From Sphingomonas sp. (GTDB lineage: Bacteria > Pseudomonadota > Alphaproteobacteria > Sphingomonadales > Sphingomonadaceae), in assembly GCF_017744835.1 (NCBI RefSeq), contig NZ_JAGIAM010000001.1, positions 124,001 to 188,000 of the forward strand: a DNA stretch of 64,000 bases. The letters are read 5' to 3'. Under the pieces are notes generated by a model, which did not search any database, was not told where the DNA came from, and saw only the letters and a list, made by a program, of their open reading frames with translations. Position numbers and translations under genes: made by a program. This document shows positions 42,454 to 51,585 of this stretch, piece after piece. How positions within the stretch are numbered: the stretch's first letter is position 1; each line of letters starts with the position of its first letter.

Positions 42454-43632
42454 TCAGCGACGAAGTAGCTGTAGCAGCGATGCGAGCAGCGCCAGCAGCC
42501 CGCCGAGCACCGACACGGCCACCCAGCCGCCCGCGCTCCACGCCGCACTCGAGGCCGCCGCGCCGCCCGCGCCGCCGAGGAACATCGAGCCCATGAAGAT
42601 CGTGTTGATCCGCGAGCGCGCCTCGGGGCGCAGCGCGTAGATCACATGCTGGTTGGAGACGAGCACGCTCTGCGCAGCGAAATCGAGCAGGATGCACCCC
42701 ACGATCAGCCCTCCGATCGACTGCCACACCCCGAACACGACCCACGAGCCGAGCGTCAGTAGCGTCCCCGCCAGGATCGCCTTGTGCGGGCCGTTTCTGT
42801 CGGCGAAGCGGCCGGCGAGCGGCGCGGCGACGACGCCGATCGCGCCGATGATGCCGAACAGCCCCGCGACTTCCGGCCCCAGGCCGAAGCGCGGCTCCTC
42901 GAGCTGCAGCGCGAGGATCGACCAGAAAGCGGTGAAGGCACCGAACACCAGCGCCTGCGTCACCGCCGCGACGCGCAGCGCACCGAACTCGCGCCACAGT
43001 CCCGCCAGCGACAACACCAGCCGGCCATAGCTGCGCCCGCCATACGGACGGCTGCGCGGCAGCGTGGCGCCCATGATCGCGGCTGCAGCGAGCGCGAGCG
43101 GAACGCCCAGCCAGAACATCGCGCGCCACCCGGCATGCGCCGCGACGAAACCCGCGAGCGTGCGGCTGAGCAGGATGCCGCACAGCACGCCCGACGTCAC
43201 CGTCCCCACGATCGCGCCGCGCCGCTCGGCGGGCGCGAGATGCGCCGCGAAGGGCACGATCTGCTGCGCGACGGTCGAGGCGATCCCCAACAGGAACGAG
43301 GCAAGCAGAAGCAGCACGGGCGACGGCGCAATTGCGGCGCCGACCAGCGCGACCGCCAGCACGAGGAACTGGCTCACCACCAGCTTACGGCGCTCGACCA
43401 GATCGCCGAGCGGCACCAGGGCAAACAGCCCGATCGCATAGCCGAGCTGCGTCGCGGTGGGCACCAGCCCGGCGATTCTCCCCGGCAGCTCCTGCTCGAT
43501 GATCCCGAGCATCGGCTGGTTGTAATAGATGTTAGCGACTGCGAGCCCGGCCGCGACCGCCATCGCGAAGACCAGCCCGCGGCCGATCGCCGGCGCCCCT
43601 GTATCGCTGGGCAATTGGGCAATGGCGTTCAT
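42454..43632 (-). CDS. MFS transporter
   Basis: A 392-aa inner-membrane transporter with 12 predicted helices. It has the N-terminal IYYNQPMLGIIEQELP motif seen in YgaY/sugar-efflux-type MFS proteins and the helix 2-3 loop GDLVERRKL, a variant of the MFS signature, with the second-half repeat GRFADRNGPH. It probably exports a small organic molecule; the substrate is unknown. The dehalogenase-like hydrolase gene follows after 29 bases. Confidence 0.88.
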   Translation of the reverse strand: MNAIAQLPSDTGAPAIGRGLVFAMAVAAGLAVANIYYNQPMLGIIEQELPGRIAGLVPTATQLGYAIGLFALVPLGDLVERRKLVVSQFLVLAVALVGAAIAPSPVLLLLASFLLGIASTVAQQIVPFAAHLAPAERRGAIVGTVTSGVLCGILLSRTLAGFVAAHAGWRAMFWLGVPLALAAAAIMGATLPRSRPYGGRSYGRLVLSLAGLWREFGALRVAAVTQALVFGAFTAFWSILALQLEEPRFGLGPEVAGLFGIIGAIGVVAAPLAGRFADRNGPHKAILAGTLLTLGSWVVFGVWQSIGGLIVGCILLDFAAQSVLVSNQHVIYALRPEARSRINTIFMGSMFLGGAGGAAASSAAWSAGGWVAVSVLGGLLALLASLLQLLRR

Positions 43633-44093
43633 CCGATCTTCCTCACGACCATTCGTTCCGGCCCGCTCGCTGGGGCAGCGGGGCTATGGGACAGTGAGAA
43701 ACGCCGCGATACACATCCGATAGGTTAGCCCGCGCCATCTCTGGGTTCGGGATCATTCCGCCGCCCTCGATTTCCCCCGTCGTTCGGGGCCAGTCGGCAA
43801 GGCCAGATGAGTAAGGAAGGCGCGCGGCCGCTCCGGTGTGGTCGCAAGGGAGCCGAAGATCGTCGCTCAGCGCGCCCGCGTAAACACGAAAGATGGCGCA
43901 AGACCCGATACGGTCATTCCCGAAGCCTTGAACCGCTTGCCGCAAACCAAGCTATTCGATGGCCAGGGCAACAAGCTGAACGAACGGCAGCTCCCAGTGT
44001 CTTGGTGACCTGGCCGAACGTCCGCGTTGAGGGCGCACTCGCGTCTGCGATTCCATGGGGACCTCAGCTTGGTCCCTCGACAACCGTTGGCGC
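43633..44093. other. Intergenic region upstream of the MFS gene
   Basis: About 461 bases. The only notable frame is 43838-44008 plus (GTG start, 56 codons), which reads plausibly as the end of a protein (EALNRLPQTKLFDGQG, then NKLNERQLPVSW) but has unusual codons (CTA, TTG) and no recognised family, so it is left uncalled; it may be a gene remnant. The left part should hold the MFS promoter. Confidence 0.35.
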
Positions 44094-45097
44094 TCAACCC
44101 TGCCCGGCGCGGTACTCTGCGGGGAATATCTCCGTCTTCCCCGAGTAACGTGTCACCGCGTAAGTGAACCCGGGAAGCAGGGCGAAGGCGCCGACGTGGC
44201 CGTCCCGCCCGAGCGCAAGGAAGCCGACCTGCACGCCCTTCAGAGCGTCGCCGCGCAGCCGGGCGATATGCTCGACCGCTTCGCGGCAGGCCGCTTGGGG
44301 CGACATGCCGGCGCGCATCGATCCAACCACCCGCGCAGTGCCGACGATACGCATCACTTCCTCGCCGACGCCGGTCGCGGTCGCGCTGCCGACGCCGCGC
44401 TCGACATAGAGGCCCGAGCCAGCGAGCGGCGAATCGCCGAGCGGCCCCGCATCTTGAACGCCATGCCCGATGTGGTGCAGGCGCCCGCCATCCGGCCGTC
44501 ACGCCCGCGCGCGAGGATGCCGATCGTGTCGTGGTCGAGCACGGACCCGCGCCCGCCCGGACGGCGGTTCTCGATATTGGCGATTGGGCGGTACTGGGCG
44601 GTCTTGAGCCATTCGCGCCACGCCTTCTCGGCCTCGGGCGTGAGCAGCTTCTCGCGTTTCAGCCCCTGGTCGAGCGCGAAGCGGCGCGCGCCCTCGCCGA
44701 CGAGCATGGTGTGCGGCGTCTTCTCCATCACCAGCCGCGCGACCGACACGGCATGGGTTATATCCTCGAGCGCGGCGACCGCACCCATGTGCCCAATGTC
44801 GTCCATGATGATCGCATCGAGCGTCACATGGCCATCGCGATCGGGATAGCCGCCGAAGCCCACCGAATGGTTGGCGGGGTCCGCCTCGGGCACCCAGCCG
44901 CCGGCCTCCACCGCGTCGAGCAGCGAGCCTCCGGCATTGAGCCGCGCCAGCGCCGCCGCATTGGCCGCAGCGCCAAAATCCCAGGTGGAGACCACCGCGA
45001 CCGGATCCGCCTCCTGCGCTAGCGCGCGCGCCGGCCCGGCCAGAGCCGCCGATGCGCCCAGGCCCATCGCCGCCCGCCTCGAAACCCCGCTGGTCAT
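44094..45097 (-). pseudogene. N4-(beta-N-acetylglucosaminyl)-L-asparaginase, frameshifted
   Basis: Two adjoining frames together make one Ntn-type glycosylasparaginase. Frame A (45097 to about 44450) has a Tat-like signal (GVSRRAAMGLG), TWDFGAAANAAALA, and the autocleavage site LDHDTIGILARGRDGRMAGACTTSGMAFKMRGR with the nucleophile Thr in HDT (read in parts). Frame B (from about 44445 to 44094) resumes with GDSPLAGSGLYVERGVGSATATG and continues through MRIVGTARVVGSMRAG. The switch lies at about 44441-44450, where one base is missing next to a run of C on the plus strand. Either a natural mutation or a sequencing error is possible. cutC overlaps its start by 4 bases. Confidence 0.8.
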
Positions 45098-45813
45098 TCG
45101 ACATCCTCCTCGATCGCGTCGCGCAGGCGCCGGATCACCGATGCGCTCGTCACGCGCCGCCCCCGCACCGCAAATCCCATGGCGAGGCTGCGCGCATTCG
45201 GCTCGGGCCCTGGCGCGCTCGCCGAGCTGTGCACCTCGCGCACCCCGGTGCGGCGGATCAGCGCCGCAACGTTCCCGGCGTTCACCCCGGCCCCGGCGAT
45301 GACGGACAGTCGGCCCTGTGCCGCCTGGACCATGCGCGCGATCGTTGCGGCGCCGTCGGCGGCACGCAGTTCCCCTCCCGAGGTGAGTATCTTGTCGTAG
45401 CCGAGTCCGCAGGCCTGCTCGACCGCCGCGAGCGGATCGGGCGTCACGTCGATCGCGCGGTGCAGCACGATCGCCATGTCTCGCGCGGCGTCACGGAAGC
45501 GCGCGAGCGCGTCGGTATCGAGGCGCCCGCCCTCGCGGAGTGCGCCGACCACCACTCCCGCCGCGCCCAGCGCACGCATGCGCACGATCTCGTCGGCGAT
45601 CAGCGCCACCTCGTCCGCATCATGGACGAAGCTCCCCGCGCGCGGGCGGACCATGGCGTGCACCGCAATGCCCGTCGCCACCGCGCGTGCGACGAGCGCC
45701 GCCGAAGGCGTCAATCCGCCGAGCTCGAGCGCGCTGCACAGCTCGATGCGGTCGGCGCCGCCCTCGACCGCGGCGGCGATCCCCGCGGCATCCTGGACAC
45801 AGATCTCCAGCAC
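45094..45813 (-). CDS. cutC: CutC-family protein
   Basis: A 239-aa TIM-barrel protein of the CutC family, originally linked to copper handling but of uncertain biochemical role. Motifs are LEICVQDAAGIAAAVEGGADRIELCSALELGGLTPS (in two parts), HAMVRPRAGSFVH, KILTSGGE and VIAGAGVNAGNVAAL, then REVHSSAS. The family normally begins at LEICV, so the GTG at 45813 is chosen. The ATGs at 45855 and 45849 would add a non-conserved Arg/Gly-rich leader. Linkage to glycosylasparaginase suggests a sugar-amide or GlcNAc context. Confidence 0.85.
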   Translation of the reverse strand: MLEICVQDAAGIAAAVEGGADRIELCSALELGGLTPSAALVARAVATGIAVHAMVRPRAGSFVHDADEVALIADEIVRMRALGAAGVVVGALREGGRLDTDALARFRDAARDMAIVLHRAIDVTPDPLAAVEQACGLGYDKILTSGGELRAADGAATIARMVQAAQGRLSVIAGAGVNAGNVAALIRRTGVREVHSSASAPGPEPNARSLAMGFAVRGRRVTSASVIRRLRDAIEEDVE

Positions 45814-46084
45814 GGCGCTTTCCCGTCCCCGTCCCGCTCCTCCGCGCATGCGCATCCTTCCGTTCTTCAGCGCGCGGCAGCCGCGACTCGACCTCGACCC
45901 AGAAGGCAAGATCGAAGCTGAGCCCGCGCCGACGATCGCGCCATCCGCGGTATTCTCATCGATGGGGATCGGCGCTGCAACACCGGCTTCCGACAGGCTC
46001 TGGCGGAGCGGCGAGAAGAGGTCGAACGCGCCGGTGTCCGGCCGCCGAGCAGGATCGTGTCTAGACCCTGCGGCCGGGCTCGGC

Positions 46085-46318
46085 CTGTGCGTCCCGCTTT
46101 CCGCCTTTGCGCCCGACGCTTTCATCCGCGAGACCGGCCCGCACCGGACGATCGCGATGCCGGGCCTCGAGTCCGAATTCCGTTTCTGAAAGGAGCTCGT
46201 TCATGGCTGCGACCCGCCCCTTTCCCCTCGCACCTCTGCTCCTGCTCCTTCGGTCACGACCAGGCTGGTCGACGCCGCGAGCGTGCTGGGGCTCGACAAG
46301 GTGTTCACTGCCAACATG
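46085..46318 (+). pseudogene. Decayed duplicate of the porin 3' end and yoaK 5' end
   Basis: This stretch repeats the junction at about 40757-40987. First come the last 30 codons of the porin (SAFAPDAFIRETGPHRTIAM ... ESEFRF stop), then TGAAAGGAG and a second YoaK start, MAATRPFPLAPLLLLL. The YoaK frame shifts by one base after about 16 codons (CTTCGGTCACGACC versus CTCTCGGTCACCACC) and then matches again as LVDAASVLGLDKVF and TANMT before similarity stops. Identity is about 85 percent by eye. No promoter or complete gene remains. Confidence 0.85.
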
Positions 46319-46601
46319 ACCGTTCGCGGCACGCCACTCTGCGGCGTCGGAACCTCTGTCCTGAGGATCAGCCGAGAATCGGAGCCGCCATCCCCAAACG
46401 AGCGTGGCGACGAAGAACCGATGGGAACTTCGCCGCCGTTGCCGCTCCAGGTTTCGACCCTAAACTACCATTCACAGAAACTGCCAAAGAACTGTACACG
46501 AATGTTCAGCACCAAAGCAAAACCGATCCAAGCAATCCCAGACCATTAGATGGTGGCTCGATGATAGTTTCACTTATCCGCTACAATGTCAAGCTTGATG
46601 C
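46319..46601. other. Low-GC gap before the injection-system operon end
   Basis: About 283 bases, markedly AT-richer than anything else in the window (notably 46440-46600). One plus-strand frame reads FDPKLPFTETAKELYTNVQH and goes on to SNPRPLDGGSMIVSLIRYN, protein-like but unrecognised and without a start. It may be a scrap of foreign DNA. No terminator hairpin was seen for the injection-system operon that ends here. Confidence 0.4.
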
Positions 46602-49421
46602 TCATATATTGTCGGTCGCTTTGCAACTTGCATCGAGGCGGTACCGCGTGACCCCACCGTCGGTATAATTTCCCTGTACCAACCACAGCTTGGCGCGCGA
46701 GTCGGTGCCATTGGTCCGCGTCACGGTGAAGGGGAACGGGCAGGAGCGGACCATATTGCCACGGATATGAAGCAGCGGGCCGAGCGTCCCGACCACGCGG
46801 ACACCCTCGGCATGCAGCGCGTCGAAATGCTGCGCGCGCAGTTGCGTGGCGCGTGGATCGGCGAAATCCGGGTCCGCAGTCTCGCCGGCGATGTCGTTGT
46901 CGACGATCCAGCACCGCTCGGCATTGCCGACATAGATGCCGAACCGCACGACGTCGGTCGGCGCGACGCGGAGGCGGATCAGGTTGCGCTCGATCCGCAA
47001 GGTGCCGAGCGGCAGGCGTTGCTGCTGCACGCCGGCGTTCACGGCCACGCGGATGCCGCGCAGCGCACCCTCGATGCGGTTGCCCGCGATCGTCACATCG
47101 CGCGCATGGGTTCCGCCGACGACGATGGCGCTGTCGATCGCAGGAGCGACGAGCGTTCGGATCGTGTTGTAGAAGCGCTGGAAGCCCGCATAGGCCCCGC
47201 CGCCGAGCCGCGGCGTGCCGCCATGCACGAGAATGCGCGAGGCGAGCTGGCGGAGCCGCATCGAGAAGTCGCGCGCCTGCCCGGTGGGAAGCTCCAGCAA
47301 GAGCCGCCGCCGCAGCTCGCTATTGTCCGAAAACAGAGTCGTCGCGAAAAACGGCGTGTTGAACAGGTCGAGATCGACGACCTTGAACAGCCGTGCATCG
47401 ACCCTGGTGGCCGGGCGCGGCTCGCGCGGGCCCGCCGAGGCATAGCTCACTGCCAGCCTCCCCACCGCCGCCGCCATGTGGAGATCCTGGGCCCAGCGAT
47501 CGAGCGTGAGGGCAATCGCCTCGTTGCGCGGGCGGATGCGGTTGTTCTCGATGCGGAGGCAATCAGGGTCGATGACGATGATCCCGCCGGCCAGGTCGCC
47601 CGCGACGATGTCGCAATCCTCAATCGTCACATCGCCCCCGCCCCGTGCCGTCGAGCAGGCGACGCGCAGCGCAGCCGACTGTTTCCAGCGCCGCCCTCGC
47701 GCGATCAGCGTCGCGCGCAACACGCGGACGGGGCCGCTGCCCGAAACATCGACGGCGCCCCCCGTCCGGCCGAGCTTTTCGGGTACGCCCGGCGCTTCGG
47801 CCGCGACTACCAGGTCCGCCAGCTCGATCGAGAGGCAATTCTCGACCAACAGTGTCTGCGCCCCGTTGCGCCGCCAGAGCTTGCTGCCGGGCCCCACGCC
47901 GATCACCCGGACATGGCCCTTGCCGGCGATGCGCAGCGGCGCGGTCAGCTCGTAATTGCCGGTGGCGAGGCAGAGCGTGCCGTTGGCGCGCGGGGGGATC
48001 GAGTCGACCAGCGCCTGAAGGTCGGTACCAGGCGCCGCGTGCCAGGTGCAGCAATCGCCTTCGCGCTGCGCCAGCGCGTCGATCGCCTGCTGGACGTTGG
48101 CGGCGCCGAGGCCCGAGCGGCTGTCGTCGAAGCGTACCAGCTCGGCAGTGATGTCGGTGAGCGGCGGGAAGCGATCGCGCAGGTCCTGCGTGACGGTGAT
48201 CGCATTGCCGTTGCGGCGAACCAGCGCGAGCGGCGCGCGATAGCGGCGTCCCTCCAGCGGCGCATAGAAGTCGACCGGCTGGCCGCTGACGACCTGACTC
48301 AAGTCCCCGGCGGGGTATGGCGGCCACAGCACGTCGCCGAGCACGGTACGTGCCGGAATCGTCCAGGCGCTCCCGACGGCATAATTGCCCGTCGCGAAAC
48401 GGACGCGCACGCCGCGCGAGAGCCGCACCCAGGCGCCGTTGGCCGGCACGGCAACCGGCATGGCCGACCAGCGGCGGATGCGCGTGGTCGCGGTGATCTG
48501 CCCGGCCGCCACCCCGCCGATCGCGAGCTGGGCGCCGGGGGCGCTGGTGATCGAGCCCATCGGACCGGTCAACCCCGCACGTGCGCGGTCATCGTCGATG
48601 AGCTCGACCACCGCCCCGGTCGGGAACCATTCGGCGATGCGCGCCTGCGGCAGGTCGATGGCGAAGCCCGCTCCGGACGCCCGCAGGCTTGCTTCGCGTG
48701 AGGCATCCTCGGTCCATTTGAAGGTCGCCGCGCCGGCGGCGCCGGCATCGTGGATCTCGACGCGGTACAGGCGATTGAGCTGGTCGAGATAACCGGCTCC
48801 CGGAGCGATCCCGCACGGTCCCGGATCGGGATCCTGAGTGTCGACCCCGGCATCGAGACCGCCGGTCGTCCCGAGATACGGCAGGACATCCTGATTGCGG
48901 TCCAGCCCCTCGATCAGCGCGGCGCGAGCCACGCCCAGGCTGGCGAGCGGCGTGACTCGCACGGCCCAGCCGGCGACTTCGCGAACCGCCGTCTCCACGC
49001 CGTCGAGCGCAGGGTCGGACAGGTCCGGGCCGATCGCCGGCCGCAGCACCGCCTCGAGATGGACAAGGGCTTCCTGATTGTCGGGGATCGCGGCGTTCAG
49101 CGCGGGGAGGATGCCGGGCGGAAACTGCGCCTCATAGGCAAGCGTCGCCGGATTATGGAGCGGCAGGCCCTCCACATAGAGCGAACCCGCGCCGATGGTG
49201 AAGCTTCCGCCCGCCGCGGTGATGGCGAAGCCGGCGTCGTCGCGCGGCACGCCGTGCAGACCCACCACATGGCGCACGATCGCCTCGCTGCGGGCAGCGA
49301 CGAGGCCGGCCTCTTCGTTGAAATCCGAATCGAGCAGCGGACGGCCCTGCTGGAGCAGCACGGCGCGTGTCGCCGTCCGCCCCGCCCGTACGCGGGTGTC
49401 GCGGGTGAAATCGCCACGCAT
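46602..49421 (-). CDS. Large DUF6519-like / right-handed beta-helix protein at the end of the eCIS operon
   Basis: A 939-aa protein. The N-terminus (MRGDFTRDTRVRAGRTATRAVLLQQGRPLLDSDFNEEA in parts) is the signature of a domain found next to phage-like baseplate genes in eCIS loci. The middle (about 450-850) has repeated short strands with Asn/Asp turns (IEDCDIVAGDLAGGIIVIDP, DVTIAGNRIEGALRGIRV), typical of a parallel beta-helix as in tail spikes and pectate-lyase folds. It ends the operon, where fibre or target-binding genes usually lie, so a surface-recognition role is inferred. GGGAGGGAAGG precedes the start; 10 bases separate it from the tail-protein gene. Confidence 0.72.
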   Translation of the reverse strand: MRGDFTRDTRVRAGRTATRAVLLQQGRPLLDSDFNEEAGLVAARSEAIVRHVVGLHGVPRDDAGFAITAAGGSFTIGAGSLYVEGLPLHNPATLAYEAQFPPGILPALNAAIPDNQEALVHLEAVLRPAIGPDLSDPALDGVETAVREVAGWAVRVTPLASLGVARAALIEGLDRNQDVLPYLGTTGGLDAGVDTQDPDPGPCGIAPGAGYLDQLNRLYRVEIHDAGAAGAATFKWTEDASREASLRASGAGFAIDLPQARIAEWFPTGAVVELIDDDRARAGLTGPMGSITSAPGAQLAIGGVAAGQITATTRIRRWSAMPVAVPANGAWVRLSRGVRVRFATGNYAVGSAWTIPARTVLGDVLWPPYPAGDLSQVVSGQPVDFYAPLEGRRYRAPLALVRRNGNAITVTQDLRDRFPPLTDITAELVRFDDSRSGLGAANVQQAIDALAQREGDCCTWHAAPGTDLQALVDSIPPRANGTLCLATGNYELTAPLRIAGKGHVRVIGVGPGSKLWRRNGAQTLLVENCLSIELADLVVAAEAPGVPEKLGRTGGAVDVSGSGPVRVLRATLIARGRRWKQSAALRVACSTARGGGDVTIEDCDIVAGDLAGGIIVIDPDCLRIENNRIRPRNEAIALTLDRWAQDLHMAAAVGRLAVSYASAGPREPRPATRVDARLFKVVDLDLFNTPFFATTLFSDNSELRRRLLLELPTGQARDFSMRLRQLASRILVHGGTPRLGGGAYAGFQRFYNTIRTLVAPAIDSAIVVGGTHARDVTIAGNRIEGALRGIRVAVNAGVQQQRLPLGTLRIERNLIRLRVAPTDVVRFGIYVGNAERCWIVDNDIAGETADPDFADPRATQLRAQHFDALHAEGVRVVGTLGPLLHIRGNMVRSCPFPFTVTRTNGTDSRAKLWLVQGNYTDGGVTRYRLDASCKATDNI

Positions 49422-49431
49422 CCTTCCCTCC

Positions 49432-51585
49432 CTAGCTCATGAGTTCTGTTGCGGAGGCCATGCCGAATGGCACCCATTCGACGAGATCGCGATCGAGCAG
49501 CCGCTTGCGGCGGTGGTAGCTCGTGCCGTTGCCGATCCCCATTTCGCCGCCGTTTTCCGCGCCGAGCAGTACGCCGTCGGGATTGGCGGGAACGAGCGCG
49601 CCATAGCCGGCGTCGGAATAGGCCAGGCTCTCGAAGACCGGCGCCGGCGAGCTGGTGTCACCCTCGCCCGGAAAGCAGCGATAGCGACGCGGAGTGACCG
49701 AGCCGCGCGGGATTGCGCTGTAGCGCGCGCAGCCCGATTGCAGGCGCCGCGCCGAAACCGGCGGGTCGGCGAGCGCGCGGTCGGGCCGCGCCGCGAAGAT
49801 CGTGTCGTCCACTTCGTCGAAGGCGAGCAGCCGCGCATCGCCGATGATGGTGCAGCGCTCGGTCCACAGGATGCCGCCCGCCGTCTCGTCGAGCGCGGCA
49901 ATGGCAGGGACGTCGGCCGCGCCGCTGTCGACCAGGCAATCGACCAGATCGATCTCAACCGCCGGAGCGACGCGGATCGCGCCGAGGATGGAGCGCAGCG
50001 CCAGCAGCTTGCAGTTGGGCTCCTCGATGCGGATGCTGCCGCTTCCGGGAACGACGGTGCAGTCGATGAGCGTGAGCTGGTGCAGCCCGTCGGCGAGCAC
50101 GCGAATGGCGTCGCCCGACAGGCGCAACCCGCGCAGGGTGAGGATCGCGCCCTCGCCCTGCGCGATCTGCCAGTCCTGGGCCAGGATCAGCGTCGGCCAC
50201 ACCCCGTCGCCGCCGCGCAGCTCGACATTGGCGTCTGTAGGCAGGCTGGTCGAGGCCGGCGGCGCGAGCGTCCCCCCGAAGTCGATCCGCACCGCGGGCT
50301 GCTGGTCGAATGCGTCCAGTGCCTGCTCGAGAAGCGTGGCGACCTGCGCCGGGGCGGCGTCCTGCGCGAGCACGGCCGGCGCCGAGAAGTCGATCGGCAC
50401 GGGCGGCCGCCGGTCGCGCGCGCCGAATGCCGCACGCATCCGCGCTTCCGATGCGGCGTCGGCGACTTCGCGCTGGGCACCCCCCACGCAAGGCTCTCGG
50501 CCGAAATGCAGCGCGGTGCCGAAGTGGTAGCGGACACGGATCGTCGTCGGATCGACCCCCGCGCCGCCGCCGGGCAGCAGGAAGCGCCCCCGCGTCGGGT
50601 CGATGCGGATGCGCCCCAGCTCGTCGGCCGAACCATTTGCATTCCACTGGCCGGGGCCGCCGTCATCGCCCAGGTCGCAGAAGCAGATCTGGTCCAGCGG
50701 CTGGTCGACGCCCGCGATCGAGATGAGGACGCTGTCGCCCGGTCCGTAATAATCCTCGGGAAAGTCGACCGCAGGGATGAGCGGGATCGGGCCAGGAATC
50801 TGGTCGGGCAGCAGGCGCGAGCGCAGGCGTTCCGAGTTGGAGAGATCGCGCGGGACGGACCAGAGCGCGATGTCGCGCCCGAGCGGGTCGAAGCGGAAGC
50901 GGCCCGCCTGCCCGCCGGCGACTGCGCTCGGCACCACTTCGCCGTGCGCGATGCTATGGCGCGTCCATACGCGCGCGCCGACATTCTGCGGGGCGAAGCG
51001 GCCGCCTTCGCGCATGTCGCGCAGTTCGGCGAGGTGCTGGCGGATCGTCGAGGGCAAGGCGAGCAGCCGGCCGGGCGCGCCGTTGATCGCCATCGTCATC
51101 GCGCGTCCGTCGCCCGGGAAATTCGGGTTGTAGGTCTGGACGACGTGCGCGGCATATTCGATCGCCTCTGCGGGGGCGACCATGATGTTGCGGGTGCGGT
51201 TGGCGAGCGCCCAGCTCGTGCCCTTGGCGCGGCGGTTGCGGATCGTGTCGGCGACTTGCTGCCGCGCCGATTCCGCATCGCCGACATCGAGGATGCGCGC
51301 GCCGACCAGCGCGCCGATATAGGGCACGACCCAATCGGCGCAGGTCTCGATGAACTGGTCCTCGTAGAGCCAGTCGACTTCCGCCTCGAGCAGGTCGAGC
51401 TGCTGGCCGAGCGCCGCGAGCAGCGTGACGAGCGGGCCTTCGGCGACGTCGGCGAGCGGATCGGGCGCGAGGAATCCCTGCGCGGCGGCGATCCGCACCG
51501 CCTGCTCATGGTCGCGGATGCGGAAGATGTCCGGGAGCAGCGCGAGCAACCGTTCGGCGGCGGTGGGGAAAGGCGCGCCGGTCAT
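49432..51585 (-). CDS. Phage tail protein I-like baseplate/fibre-linking protein
   Basis: A 717-aa protein. The N-terminal 170 residues match the tail protein I type (LLALLPDIFRIRDHEQ ... LLEAEVDWLYEDQFIETCADWVVPYIGALVGA in parts), which joins the baseplate wedge to fibres. The rest is a long beta-rich region with turns such as ELRGGDGVWPTLILAQDW and LTLRGLRLSGDAIRVLADG, suggesting a beta-helix extension. The family in phages is about 180 aa, so this is a fusion with an extra 530 residues. The start overlaps the preceding baseplate gene by 4 bases (ATGA). Confidence 0.72.
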   Translation of the reverse strand: MTGAPFPTAAERLLALLPDIFRIRDHEQAVRIAAAQGFLAPDPLADVAEGPLVTLLAALGQQLDLLEAEVDWLYEDQFIETCADWVVPYIGALVGARILDVGDAESARQQVADTIRNRRAKGTSWALANRTRNIMVAPAEAIEYAAHVVQTYNPNFPGDGRAMTMAINGAPGRLLALPSTIRQHLAELRDMREGGRFAPQNVGARVWTRHSIAHGEVVPSAVAGGQAGRFRFDPLGRDIALWSVPRDLSNSERLRSRLLPDQIPGPIPLIPAVDFPEDYYGPGDSVLISIAGVDQPLDQICFCDLGDDGGPGQWNANGSADELGRIRIDPTRGRFLLPGGGAGVDPTTIRVRYHFGTALHFGREPCVGGAQREVADAASEARMRAAFGARDRRPPVPIDFSAPAVLAQDAAPAQVATLLEQALDAFDQQPAVRIDFGGTLAPPASTSLPTDANVELRGGDGVWPTLILAQDWQIAQGEGAILTLRGLRLSGDAIRVLADGLHQLTLIDCTVVPGSGSIRIEEPNCKLLALRSILGAIRVAPAVEIDLVDCLVDSGAADVPAIAALDETAGGILWTERCTIIGDARLLAFDEVDDTIFAARPDRALADPPVSARRLQSGCARYSAIPRGSVTPRRYRCFPGEGDTSSPAPVFESLAYSDAGYGALVPANPDGVLLGAENGGEMGIGNGTSYHRRKRLLDRDLVEWVPFGMASATELMS

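Noticed and set aside
42425..43183. Upstream extension of the dehalogenase-like frame through the MFS gene
   Set aside because: It is same-strand but out-of-frame reading of the MFS gene; Arg/Ala-rich shadow sequence without a domain.
43838..44008. Small plus-strand open frame of 56 codons
   Set aside because: Protein-like at its end but with unusual codons, no ribosome site and no recognised family; left uncalled and only described in the gap entry.
46561..46600. Minus-strand TTGACA promoter-like sequence after the last eCIS gene
   Set aside because: The -10 match is poor at any normal spacing and no gene follows in that direction.
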